The position numbers and the translations under genes are program-made. A DNA stretch of 64,000 bases from the NCBI GenBank assembly GCA_025266875.1, contig JALLLT010000025.1, forward strand, positions 62,001 to 126,000. The letters run 5' to 3'. Source of the stretch: Fennellomyces sp. T-0311. Its lineage: Eukaryota > Mucoromycota > Mucoromycetes > Mucorales > Lichtheimiaceae. Positions 23,634 through 35,209 of the stretch are shown piece after piece (the stretch's first letter is position 1; each line of letters begins with the position of its first letter). Below the pieces are notes generated by a model that did no database searches, was not told the origin of the DNA, and saw only the letters and a program-made list of their open reading frames with translations.

Positions 23634-23962
23634 ACTGCCCAGTTGAATGGAACTGAAGAGTTAAAAAATATAGTAACTGTGAGGACAAGTAAAAAAAAAT
23701 TGGTGTAATCCAATAAATAAAACGTGGTGGGCAGCCAGGAATGGCAACGGAATTCGTCTTGAGGGAACACAGACACGGTGGGACGAAGTGAAATTGGTGT
23801 CTCCAAAGTTACCCAGCATTTGCGCCCTTCCATGGAAAACCCTACATTAGCCCAAAGCTCTAGACTCTCGTCTTTTTTCTCTCTTTCTTCTTCCCTACCT
23901 TTCCATTCCTTCAGACCCAATACTACCCTCCCATTCATTAATGTGTTTGCTGTAGCTGCTAG
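23634..23962. other. Promoter/leader region of the mucin gene
   Basis: About 330 bases with a long CT-rich tract just before the ATG at 23963. No gene visible. Confidence 0.5.
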
Positions 23963-26812
23963 ATGGTGATAAAAAGGAAATCCTCTTTCAGCTCCCTTTT
24001 TCTTCGCGCGTTTGTCCTGATCTTCATCTCGTCCCTGATCCTTGTTTCAGCCGATGAGAAGGAATCCGAACATTCGGAAGAGTCTCATGTAAATCTTAAA
24101 CTTCATTTCACTAAAACGCGCGAATCTCATTCCGCTTCTTCTATATAGTCTCTTTCAAGTAGCGCGAGTGCTACACACGAATCTAGTTCATCCATTACTG
24201 CGACCTCCACCGAACCTGTATCGACCACAACCACAGAACTTGATTTCTGGGGCAAAATGTCCAGCTTCTTCCATGGCGTCGATGACGATGAAACCACAAC
24301 CACACCCACACCTGCAAAGACTCCCGATGTAGCAGATTCTACTCACACGTCCAAGCCCACAACGACGCCAGTAGATGATGATGATGACGCTGAAGAAGCT
24401 ACTAAAACCACGACTACGCATAAACCGACACCTGCCGATGATGACGAAGCAGCGACCACCACAAAGCCCAAGGCAGCACCGACCGATGATGACGAAGCAA
24501 CGACTGCCACAAAGCCAAAGTCAACACCGACCGATGAGGAGGAAGACGACGATGCAACAGCTACGTCCAAAACCACGCCAACGCCGATTCATGAGGACGA
24601 TGAGGAGGAGGCCACAACCACATCAAAACCAAAGGCAACTGACGATGACGATGAGGACAAAGTCACCACGACAAAGACCACAACCAAATCGGAACCCACG
24701 GCATCGGGAGGTGGAGATGCAGTAGCTAAGCCTACCACCACTACCAAGGAAGATATAAAGGAATCGACGGATAAAGAGGAAGAGCCTGCATCTACTACAA
24801 AGGACCCTAAAGCGACCACAACAACGACAAAGGAACCAACACCAACCGACGATGAAAAAGAACAAGATCCCGTTGCGAGCTGGTTCTCGAGCGTCTTTAC
24901 ACCTCCCACTAAATCTGCCTCAGAATGTGATGAGGACGACGAAGATTGTGCACCTAAAACCACAACCGCAAAGGCAACAAAGACCACACCTGCCGAATGC
25001 GATGAAGATAGTGACGATTGCGACGTCCCGACCACGACCATAACCGCAAAGGCAACAAAGACCACGCCTGCCAAATGCGATGAGGATGACGACGAGTGCA
25101 ATGAAAAGACAACAACCACACCAACGCCCACGCCCACCGAACCTCCAAAATGCGATGAGGACGACGAAGACTGCAAAGTCGAGGGCGGCGGCGATGTCAT
25201 TGTCTCTACGTCCAAGTCTCCTGCTCCATCAAAGACCGATGATGATGATGAGAAAACTACGACAAAGCCAACTGAAACTAGCACCACGGTATCCTATTCG
25301 GTTAGCAAGAGCTACGATGGAAGTACCACTTATTGGACCACTTACATGACCTGGGTCCCCGAGCCTACAACAACGGCTGATGACGAGTGGTCTTCATCAT
25401 TCAGTGACTATATTCCGTCTGCATCTACTTCTGGTGATGAGGAATCGTCATCATCTAGTGATTTTGTTCCTACCTCGACGTCTTGGTCGAACGATGATGG
25501 TGTCTTCCCTACGCATCCATCGGAAAGTGATGATGATACCACCAGCACTACCACCACAAAAGCCCGGTCTTCCAGGACTACTGCTACCACCGAAGAGGAA
25601 ACTGAGACGACCACTACCACTGAAGAGTGGGAAGCTACTACCACGACCACTACGGAAGACTGGGAAGCTCATACCACCACCGAAGAGCCCACGCCAACGC
25701 CTCCTCCACAGACCACAGAGGTGCCCGAGCCTACGACCACGACCACCGAAGAAGAGGAGAAAACGTTCTCACCCTCATCGACCTACAAGTATCAGACGTA
25801 TTCTTGGCTTTCAAACACATTCAGTTTCTCATTCGAAACTGAAACAACGACAACGGTGGAAGCACCCACGACAACGCCCGGCGAAAACGATCCCACTCCT
25901 TCCGCAACCACAACTACGACGACCGAGACTCCATCGCCTACTCCTACAAGCAGCGATGATGAGAGCTTGCCTCAATTCATTGCACCCAACATCAATGCCA
26001 TTATTCCAGGTAAGTTCTAATATCTTCAAGTTATGCAGTTTGGTAACTCAATTTTTACCACAACAGATACGAGCGAGATTGTGTCTATCAAGTTCAACTA
26101 TCTATCGTACCCTCAGATGGTTAACGATGCCATTCTGACTGCTGAATTTGTCCAGTCCTTGCCCGTATTTATTAGCAAATCGCTTGGTATCTCTGCCGAT
26201 GACGTGATTGTAGTATCAATTACTACTGCCGGCAACGACCTCAAGAAGCGCAAGCGTGATGAGCTTAGCGAATCGAGTAAAAACTCGGGTGTTGTTGTAG
26301 CAATCGCAATTCCCAGTGAAAGAGTAGACGATTTGCAAGCACTCGTTGCCACACCGGAAAGCGATTTGTACGACGAATCGAATGGGCAACTGGCCACGTT
26401 GATTGATAAAGGCTATTTTGTCGCGGCGCGCACCAGTGGTGAAGACGTTTCCAACGATGGTACTCAACAGAGTGCTGTTCCAAGTGACCCCAATGCGTCC
26501 AACAAACAGTCTGAAACCGATGGTGGCAGCCAAGGCGGTTTGTCAACAGGTGCTATTGTTGGCATCGCCGTATCTTGTGGTGTTGTCCTCTATGCTGTTG
26601 GCACAGTCCTATTCGTGCGCCGCTACCGCCGCCGCCGACAGCAACGTCAGGAAGAAGAGGCAGCACAGCATCAAGTATTCGCTCAAAGTATCTCAGCACC
26701 GATCATGCAAGAGAATTCATTAGGCTGGAGCTCAAACCCACCTCCATTGCAACAATATCCTCAGCAAATTCCCCACGGAACCCCACACCCGGCCACCCAA
26801 AATCAATGGTAA
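23963..26812 (+). CDS. Transmembrane signalling-mucin-like protein (Msb2/Hkr1 type)
   Basis: Large type I membrane protein, 910 residues. Exons: 23963-24088, 24149-26009, 26067-26812. A basic start and hydrophobic core (residues 10-30) form a signal peptide. About 600 residues of Thr/Ser/Pro/Glu/Asp-rich low-complexity sequence follow, presumably heavily O-glycosylated. Within it are four Cys-acidic-Cys units of the form CDEDDEDC. After the mucin part comes a folded extracellular domain (about residues 665-790) with NYLSYPQMVNDAILTAEFVQ. One membrane helix follows (about 820-845, GAIVGIAVSCGVVLYAVGTV), then RRYRRRR and a short Gln/Pro-rich cytosolic tail. This order matches fungal signalling mucins that feed Cdc42/MAPK pathways, but the match is architectural. 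A structural wall glycoprotein is the alternative. Confidence 0.7.
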
Positions 26813-27058
26813 CTCATTGTATAACGTTATTATAACCTGTTCCCCCCTTTAGAGAGAAAGGGTGTACATCTATTATTGTAATTTAAACAAAGAGCAACAA
26901 AAAAACAAAAACATTTTTAGTGAAACGTGTCACGGTTTTTTCCTTTTTTTGGGGTGTGGACCAACCACTAGGTCATACGCAGCGACGGATAACGAACATT
27001 TATAGATGTTTCTTTTTTGGGGAGAGAGTAGAGCCATGATATCATCCAGCAGAAAGCA

Positions 27059-27067
27059 TATATAAAG
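27059..27067 (+). promoter_or_regulatory. TATA box of the F-box gene
   Basis: TATATAAAG, about 75 bases before the ATG at 27134. Confidence 0.55.
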
Positions 27068-27133
27068 CGTCCGTGCATTTGTTTTTTCTTTGTATCATAT
27101 GAGTTCTTTCTTTTCTACCAACACACAAACAAC

Positions 27134-28360
27134 ATGCTTTATCCACCCGAACTCTTGAAACGCATTTTCTACCACGTTACCGACCGTCAAGACCTAGCCG
27201 AGTGCACTCGAGTTTCCTCTGCATGGCGGCGTGCGGGCATTCCGTATCTCTATCAACGTTTTCACATTACATCGTCATTCTCGGACGAGAAAACTGCCCG
27301 GGCATTCTTGGCAAATGAGTATGGTCACCACGTCAAGCATTTGCGTCTGGATTTGTCGATGCTTGAAGATCCACAGCGACCCCACCCACGCCCATTGCAA
27401 ATTCAGCGACGCACATCATCGCTACGACGACGAGGATTCAAGTTATTCCCAGGCAACAACGAGCAACGACGCAGCAGTCTGATTGATATGCCCCAGGCCC
27501 AGCAACAACAACAGCATACGATTTGCTTTACTATTTTGGCAATGCTACAATCGTGTACGCACGTCCGAACGGTGCAGCTCGATTTTAACGACCGTACATT
27601 TACAATGTCCAGGAGCGCCGTCTTTTTGTTCTCTCAGTGGCAGCCTCTGTCCGTGACAAAGTTGCACCTGACACACCTGACACGTCTCATCGTCACGCCA
27701 CATTTGCAAACGCTAACTCAATGGATAAGCCAGCGAAAAATGCAAGAACTGGTCATCTCCCATTGTGTTGCATCAATTTTCACCCAGCCGATCGATCTAT
27801 CCGGTGTGTCTGTTGTACGTATCACCGCGCTTAATCTCTGGGACCCAGTATCGGCAACGAACGTACTACCCGACATTCGATGGCCCTCAACTCTCAAATC
27901 ACTCACTGTTCTCGACTCGCCCGACTGGTTACATCAATCGGATATGCTACAACACATCTCCGAGCAGTGCAATCTCCTGCATACGCTCAGACTCGCAATC
28001 ACCCCGAACCCTTCACCCTCCGCCTCTTTTTTCCTTTTACAGCCACATCGAAAGTTCTGTTTGGACAACGGATTGATTCAGATCTTGGCAGCTTGTCCAC
28101 TACGCGATCTCAACGTCGAAGGCTTTCCTACTCTATCCGATTCCATTTTGACTCAACTGTGGAAGTCCCCAAACCCTTTGCAGCGGCTGACGCTCATAAG
28201 AAACGCGCGGCTCTGTGGTTCCGATATGGCCGAGTTCGTCCTGCTGCACAGGGGTTGCTTTGCCACAGATCGGATCGACTTTTCTGCAAACCCGAGCATG
28301 GATCCTGATTTCTTACGCTGTGTGAAACTGACTTCTAACTATGCTGTCGTCACCTGGTAA
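27134..28360 (+). CDS. F-box protein with leucine-rich repeats
   Basis: Intronless frame of 408 residues. The N-terminus is a short F-box (YPPELLKRIFYHVTDRQDLA ... RVSSAWRRAG), which would bind Skp1 in an SCF ubiquitin ligase. The rest has degenerate Leu-rich repeats (VKHLRLDLSML, LTKLHLTHLTRL-like and LKSLTVLDSP-like units, CPLRDLNVEGFPTLSDSILT) for substrate binding. A Gln/Arg-rich insertion lies near residues 95-130. Mucoromycete genomes carry many such F-box/LRR genes, often fast evolving, so the substrate cannot be guessed. It follows the mucin gene by about 320 bases on the same strand, with its own TATA box. Confidence 0.85.
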   Translation: MLYPPELLKRIFYHVTDRQDLAECTRVSSAWRRAGIPYLYQRFHITSSFSDEKTARAFLANEYGHHVKHLRLDLSMLEDPQRPHPRPLQIQRRTSSLRRRGFKLFPGNNEQRRSSLIDMPQAQQQQQHTICFTILAMLQSCTHVRTVQLDFNDRTFTMSRSAVFLFSQWQPLSVTKLHLTHLTRLIVTPHLQTLTQWISQRKMQELVISHCVASIFTQPIDLSGVSVVRITALNLWDPVSATNVLPDIRWPSTLKSLTVLDSPDWLHQSDMLQHISEQCNLLHTLRLAITPNPSPSASFFLLQPHRKFCLDNGLIQILAACPLRDLNVEGFPTLSDSILTQLWKSPNPLQRLTLIRNARLCGSDMAEFVLLHRGCFATDRIDFSANPSMDPDFLRCVKLTSNYAVVTW

Positions 28361-30908
28361 AAAAAGTTATTGTTTATTTTCCACCCCTCAAAAGTATTAC
28401 GTATTTGTCAAAAGTTTGATTAAACTATAATTTTTCTCGGCATGACCGGAATAAGAAATGAAAAGGAACCATTCTTGGTAAAGTGTGCATTTGTTCATAT
28501 TCATTTTAAAAAAGCTTGTAAAGTGTATTACGCTTTAATAAGATTTTAATTATTAAAAAAGCTTTTTTCTTGTTGTTCTTCTCTATACACAGGTATGGTG
28601 AAGTGTCTTGATATGGTCCAAGCCTTAATCCTATATGACGTAATAAGATTCTCTCACGAGGCTTTGACAATGAAAAAACACTTGTAAACAAGATTACTTT
28701 TTTTGCAGATGACAGCGAACTACTCAACCAGAGGATGAGTGATTATCCGTCATTACTACCTATTTGTGGTTAATGGATTGCGCAATATGGTATGATAAAC
28801 ATAGCGGAAAGGTTTTTGAAGTTTGGTAGCAAGAGCTCCTGAATTGAGTGCCAAATTTCCTTGGTCAAATCATTTTGTGTACCCAGAGTCATTGCTAAGT
28901 GTGTCGTACAAACAACAATGGGTGACCCAATAAAATATTCCGGATCGACTTTTGCTAACGATCGATTGCAGACTTGCTGTGTCAATAGTTCTTTTTACAT
29001 ATCAACTTGATAAATCTTGTCCGTTTTCTTCCAAGGTGTGACGCATTACCAATAAAGGACTGCGGCGTTCTGACTTTAGATTAGAAAAAAAAGAGCGGGA
29101 GCTTTGAGAATTTTAAGATGATGTCTGCTGCTTTAACTAGCCTCATTTTAGAAGTAGCATCATCAGCTGGTACTCATTTGATTCCAAGTATCTTGTGAGT
29201 TCTAAAAAGCATACTTGAGCGGTTCGATTCTTTATCGTTACCATTCATAGCATTCAAGTCTCTCGATGGGAGCAGTACTACGCACAGATATGTCACATAG
29301 GTAACGTAACAATGACAGCGAACGAAAAATATTTGTGGTTTAGATAAGGAATGGTGTTAGATTGTTCTGACAGAAAAAGAAAAAACAAAATCTGTAACAG
29401 TTACGGTATGCGGCGCTTTTGCAGAAACCGAGTCTCACAAAGGACGCCATATTCCCTGTATCACCTATAAGTGATTGAATATAATGCTGCCAATGGTAGA
29501 AAACGAAGCCTCCGATAGTCAGCTCATTGCTAAATTATGTGCATACAGATGCACTTCATGTACGTACCTGCACGTAATATTGGATTTTACGGAGTCCACA
29601 TTTTTAGTTTAGTACAAGGCACGTGCTTTCCACCTTGGCAGAAATGCGTGCTTTTAGCTTAGCGTCAAGTTGTTGCGACACTTCCCCAAAGATTTGCTGA
29701 GGTATCCGAACTACCATGAGACCAGTCTGCACGAACCTTCGTAATAGACGCTTATGTTGAAGTCACCACTTTCAACTTTAAAGTTGATTGTAGCCTCGCG
29801 CATGATAGACTGCAGTTTGAAAATGGTAGCCATGGCCGCTTTTTTTTTATGAAACGCTATGCGGCTAGCATGGTAGATACTGAAAATATCGACGGTACAT
29901 AATCATCATTATCGTTCTTTGTCACTTAACTAAATATATAGCGGGACCGGGAATACAGTCAGCTCTCTTTTTATTCAATACGTATGTATGAGACTCTTAC
30001 TGTCATATATGGCTTTTTGCAAGCGGAAGCATACGTATAAGCACCATGTTACTATCGAGATTTTCTAGAACAAGCTGTAGAAAAGTCGTTGAAACTGCAA
30101 AAAAGATCATAGGGTGTCAACTTTGTACTCCGTGATACTATTGTCTATGACATGATGCTGCCGACATATTTCACATTTTCAAGTGAAGCACCTAAAGATT
30201 GCTTAATTATCAAATGCAAGATCTGCAGATAGGAACAGAAAGGGTTGCCGTTGGTAGAGGTGATACAACGATGCAGTGGATCTACGTGGCAGCCGATGAT
30301 CTGGAATTAAATAGTATAGCTTTACCGGCTACCCGATGAGAAGCCAGAGATATAGTAAAGTTTGCTCTTAGTGCATATGCTTAAAATTAGGTAGATAGCA
30401 AGCTATAACGTCAGTATCGATTCCAAGTTTGTGTGTGCCACATGGAGACTTTGGATGGATGACCTCGCCTGATCTCGAGTACTTGAGAAGTGCATGAGGC
30501 AATTGATATTTTTCCTGGCCCGTTCTTTGAGAAGACAATGGCATGTGGGCACGACAAGAAGTTATGTGAATATATAGCTTTTGTAGCTTGGAATGTCGAT
30601 ACAAATGGAACTGAATGGTTTGCTATGTCCGGCGCGTTGGATCTTACACTGGCTCACACGCAAATATGATGTAATATTGATATATTTGATGGCCCGTTGG
30701 GTGCTAAAAGATGTATCATCGTGGATGCTTCGGAATGTGTGTGGGATGGTAACGTACAGATCACCCTCATTTACTTGCTTCTTGAACCAAATACAATCCA
30801 CTGCACGATAGCGGTTGAAAGGTTATAGTATTTAAGAGATACAGATACATATATTGCGCTGCCGACCCACAGCAATCCGGTTCTGGAAGAGAGAGAAAAT
30901 AGGCGCGA
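28361..30908. other. AT-rich gene desert with coding-like islands
   Basis: About 2.5 kb, no recognisable gene. Coding-like islands: minus strand 29835 to about 29608, opening with an ATG in good context and reading MATIFKLQSIMREATINFKV, then, in another frame, IPQQIFGEVSQQLDAKL to a stop; plus strand about 29119-29330, reading MMSAALTSLILEVASSAGTH and joined over a plausible 56-base intron to a short second exon; and minus strand 28985-28770. None could be completed into a gene. Confidence 0.4.
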
Positions 30909-31837
30909 TCACGGATTGGCCTCCTTTGAGATCCAGCGGTTGTCCTTCAAAGTGTGTACCTGCGACGACGGTCAACCGAGAGAGAGCGAATAACAAGCTT
31001 TATGACCTACCGTTCTCCTTGGAGGATATGAGGAATAATCAAAGTGCTCGACATCTGAAACCTTGTAGACAAGCAAACAAAAGTTATCCATGGCAATATC
31101 ATGGACCACTTGCGCCTCATCCGTCTTTTTGTTCTTGTCTGCGACCGAATGCTTGAGAGCTTGGCACGTGAATGCGACTCTGTCTGCCCGCGGTACTTCA
31201 CCACGCGAAGGCCAAGTGAACACTGCACGTGCCTTGTCATTGAGGCCCTTCCATTGCTTTTGTCGTTCTTTTTCCCAAAACTCTGCGGCCACAAGATCAC
31301 TGGAGGGTATTCGGGGCGGCGGGAACCGGGTCACTTGGATGGGTGCCGATGCAATATAAAACTTGCCCGTCAGTTTGTAGTATTCCTTTGTTTTCGGCAT
31401 CGTCCTAACACGGCGTGAGTGATCCACGTCAACCATCTATGCCTGAAAAAAAGGCCTACCAGGAGAGGCGTGCGTTTGGATCAGATTTGATATCACCCAT
31501 AAGCAGGTTATCGTTCATGGCGAGTGGGAACTGCAAAAATCGAGGATCGTCATCGAGGAACGAGAGGAACTGCAGACAGTGCATGGATGCATCCCCGGAA
31601 CGCTTGATATTCGACATGGACACGAAGACTTTATATGATCGTTGTGAGCTTTATCGTTTTGGTTTTCTTGTTGCAAAAAAAAAGAGAAAGAGAGAGAGAG
31701 AGAAAGCGAGGAGCACACGTACCTGGTTCTTCAGTGTATAGAAAGTTTTTCGTGAAGCTCTTTTTCAGCGCGGGATACCATGGTGCAGGCGATGGCGAAG
31801 CGAGAATCGGAGATGTCGGTGACGATGGCGAGTTCAT
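30909..31837 (-). CDS. FMN-binding PNPOX-like protein (Alr4036 type)
   Basis: Flavin-binding split-barrel protein of the pyridoxamine-5'-phosphate-oxidase-like Alr4036 group; probable FMN-dependent oxidoreductase, substrate unknown. Exons: 31837-31723, 31628-31460, 31404-31011, 30959-30909; 242 residues, all phases closed. Typical landmarks are APWYPALKKSF at the start, LSFLDDDPRF and IKSDPNARLSW around the FMN phosphate site, MPKTKEYYKLTGKFYI in the core, and the C-terminal RRTVHTLKDNRW. The intron between 31460 and 31404 restores the SW-T-MPKTKE core that the unspliced frame breaks. The first intron is very pyrimidine-rich (GA repeat on plus). The stop-to-start gap to the SulP gene upstream is about 145 bases, on the same strand. 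Confidence 0.86.
31684..31705. repeat. GA dinucleotide repeat in an intron
   Basis: AGAGAAAGAGAGAGAGAGAG-type tract on plus. It is the polypyrimidine run of intron 1 of the PNPOX-like gene on minus. Confidence 0.7.
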
Positions 31838-31982
31838 GATGTTGATTTTGCCACCATGGTGCTCGACGTGCCACCAGCTACAAAATTTGAATAATTAGAC
31901 ATGGTTACACGAACCAGAAACCTGATTTCCGAAAAGGCCATGAAACAATTAGAGTCAGTCTTGTTTCAATGTGCTTGTTTAT

Positions 31983-34566
31983 TCAAACGGAGGATATATC
32001 GTACTCTACGGCCTGGATGGCATCAGCAACCTCGTCATAAAGCTGCTTGCGGCCAACGAGATCGAGTAATCCGCCACGCGAGAGCAGTGGCATGACGTTG
32101 GGGTGTACTTTAACAATATATACATGGACTGAGCGGCCGTGGTATGACTCTATGATTTCATACAGGATTTGAACAGCGCTAAATAATAAAAAAATGCATG
32201 CGGTAAGCGCACTGGTAGGCTTCGGTGAGAGGATAAGGAGCTTTTACCTTGCGTCGATCGCTTCCATTCCGCCCAAATCGAAAATGATGTAACGCAAACT
32301 TTCGCTGCTACGAAGGGGGGCCTCGGAAGGGTGAACGGATAGGTCTCCATAATGCTCTATGCGCCGTAATCTATCTTTCAACTGACCTGGGAAATGGGTC
32401 TATTTTAGAACGACGCATATTTCATTATGCAATGCTTACTTGTGTTGATAAAGTAAAGTGGCTCCTCGACGCGGACAATGAGCACATCTTCTAGATGCTC
32501 GACAAGCCCCCGGCTATTCTTAATTGGACCGAATTTGTATAATGTTTCCTTGACCCGGCCCTATTAGAAAAAAGGATCGATAAGAATGAGTTCCCCTTAT
32601 TCATAGCCCTGTCGATCTTCCTCCTCCTTCTCCCCCCAAAACAACCCACACATACCATGACTGTGATTCTCGGGTAACTTGTTTGTCGAATCGTAATCAC
32701 CAGACTGAACAGCACCGCAATGGCCGTGCCGTACTCGAGCGAAAAGATCATGGTGGTGGTGAAAATGATTGCTAGCAATGCAATATCCTGCCACGCGCGC
32801 ATCCGCAACATAAATCGAATGTCATGGGGCAGTTCGTGTAGCAATGCAATCACTGCCATAAATATAATGCTACTCAGCATAGCCGAAGGGAGATAATAAA
32901 ACTGAGGCAACAATAAACCCGTGACAATCAGTGTGGCTACACCGGATACCAATCCTGACATTTGCGTTTGCGGGTCGACGGCTTCATGAACCTTACTGCG
33001 CGGAAACTAGATTACTTGTTATTATAGGAGAACGAGTGATTTGCCAGTTTTCTTTTTTTGCAGAAAAAAATTAGGGGTTAGAAAGACATACCGATCCAAA
33101 TGCTGGAAATGTTTGAAACAGGCTGCCAATGACATTCGCTGAACCCAGGGCGACAAGCTCACGGTTGGCACTGACGAAATAGTTATGCTTGCGGGCAAAT
33201 GTCTTGGCTGCTGCGATGGATTCGACAAATCCAATGGTGGATATGACGGCTGCATTTACCAGAACACTCTTGATATTAGCTCCGTCAGGGAGTGAAGGCC
33301 AACGTGGTAACGGCAGCGGTGATTGATTGACCGAACCAACTTGGCCCAATACGTCAATTCCTATCTGATCTAACCGAAAGAGGCGGCAAGCAACAGTACT
33401 GGCGATGACCACAATGAGAACTTCCGGCACTCGACGGAGACTGGGGATCTTGCGTTTGATGAAAGGCGCTGCTATCAGTGCAGCCAGCACGCAGACGGAG
33501 AATAGCGTTGTAGGGAGATGCGCCAAATGTACATGAGAGGCAACGAATGCAACGCGTTCGACTGATGTGGATCCTGCTGATATACCTGCTGCCTTGGCAA
33601 CGTCATCCAATCCGAGCAAGAACACCGTCTGTTGGATCAAAACAACGACAGCCACACCGGTGATAAATCCGCGCAACAATGCACGACTCATCAAGCTATC
33701 CAGGAAGCCGAAGCGCAGTAATCCAAGGCCCAATGTAAACAGGCCAACAAAGAACGCTGTGAGGCTAGCAATTGCTGCAGCAGTCTCAGGGTCAACAGAT
33801 GAAATGTCTTGATGGGCGATGCCTGCACCGACCATCAGTGATACGGTTGCCTCGGGCCCCACGGACAGCTGTCTATTTTTACGACCAAATTCATTTTCTG
33901 TGCGCTCATATCCCCAAAATAAAGAAGAACTTACGGAGACATGCCTAAGCATGCGTAAACAAGCGTTGATATTGAAATAGTGTAAAGGCCGTGGATGGCA
34001 GGAAGTCGACAAAGCCCGGTGGCATAAGAAAGTGCCTGTGGAATAAACAGTGACGAAATGCTCAAGCCGGAAATGAGGTCAGCGCTGAATTGCTCGGTAG
34101 TATAGAAAGGGAGCCACTGCAGCATAGGAATATAGTATATTAACCGTGTCTTTAAGGTCGACCATGCCATTTCCGACTTTGGCGTATCGATTTTGGCCGA
34201 AAGGACTAATATTACACAGCAGTGGTTGGTACAGCAATGTCCCAGCAGGTTTTCCTTGTGCAACGCTTACTTGGACTTGGAGACGGCGCCCTGTTGCCAT
34301 GGCAGCACGAATCGTTCGTGGATAGATAACTGGGGGCGGGCGCGATGGCGTGCCTCACGAAGGCGGTGGACTCGTCGGTGGCGCTGCTGTCGTAGTCGCT
34401 GGTTGCGGCGGTGGCATGGCTGGCAATGCTGCTGCTGTCATCGATGTGAATAGCGGGTTGGTGATCTATAAACAATAGTGTACAAGTGAGTAAGACAACC
34501 CAAATATAGACAGTTGTGGAAGGATCGTCGAGACGCACGTTGATGATTGGGAAAGGGAGGAGTCAT
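31983..34566 (-). CDS. SulP-family sulfate/anion transporter with STAS domain
   Basis: Membrane anion transporter, 693 residues. Exons: 34566-34539, 34465-34271, 34205-33935, 33872-33092, 33006-32656, 32560-32440, 32386-32248, 32178-31983; all GT-AG and in phase. A Ser/His-rich cytosolic N-terminus of about 75 residues precedes YIPMLQWLP, the usual entry to TM1. The SulP signature reads PQALSYATGLCRLPAIHGLY. GMSPQLSVGPEATVSLMVGA is rebuilt across an intron and fits the family's conserved loop. About 12-14 hydrophobic segments follow. The C-terminal STAS domain is complete (YFINTSQLKDRL, IIFDLGGMEAIDASAVQIL). The phosphoacceptor-like DAS motif is split by the last intron. It probably imports sulfate at the plasma membrane. 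It transcribes in the same direction as the PNPOX-like gene but seems independent. Confidence 0.92.
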
Positions 34567-35097
34567 GATACGGCACAGCTGGTCTGGTATGTGTCGTATT
34601 TTTCTGTGAAAATGAGGGAGGACGGCAGAAAAAGGGAATATAAAGGATCCGTTTTTATTTTTAAAGACTGTTTACTTTATTTCTAAATGATTTACGTCTT
34701 AAGAACAATTACTCCACTTGCTTGAACTCATCACCACCCCCACCTTCCCCTTACTGGCTGTCTCCTTTGACCGCACCCCCCACGGCCCCCTCATGCGGGC
34801 TTGTACGGTCTCTTTCGTAATTCTGGTAGGACAGACACGATACCGCAAATGACATGGAAAAAGGCAAGCAAGGCAATTGCATGGCTACGACACTGCAGCC
34901 TCCAGCGCAGAGAAACGAGTGGGTGTTTCAGTAAGCATCAAGAAAAGGGGAGACCACCCCCCAACGTGGTGGCTTTTTGAATCAGATGATCTCTCGTTGG
35001 TGAGTCTGCGACGGGACGAACCGCTCCCCTTTCCAAACCACTCAACAAGTTTTGCTCCGCCGACACTTCTTTTTTTTTTCAATCGATTTGTCAACTT

Positions 35098-35106
35098 TAT
35101 AAAAAA
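35098..35106 (+). promoter_or_regulatory. TATA-like element upstream of the F-box/WD40 gene
   Basis: TATAAAAAA, about 110 bases before the chosen ATG at 35210. The open frame extends upstream to 34877, but this element and the CT-rich tract near 35070 suggest a leader. The stretch 34567-35209 is otherwise the divergent spacer to the SulP gene and holds no other gene. Confidence 0.45.
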
Positions 35107-35209
35107 GCATTTCGCATCCCCTTCTCCTTGCGTCCACCGCACAAACCCGCCCACCATTCCGTACAACACACCGAGTCAATCTATTCCCGTCAAAAAATCC
35201 AGATTCAGG

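Noticed and set aside
24589..25287. 232-codon minus-strand frame opposite the mucin gene
   Set aside because: Val/Ser repeats arise from the antisense of Thr/Asp codons; no start context or family.
34877..35209. N-terminal extension of the F-box/WD40 protein by 111 residues
   Set aside because: Contains a poly(T) tract and a TATA-like element and has unlikely composition; the ATG at 35210 is preferred.
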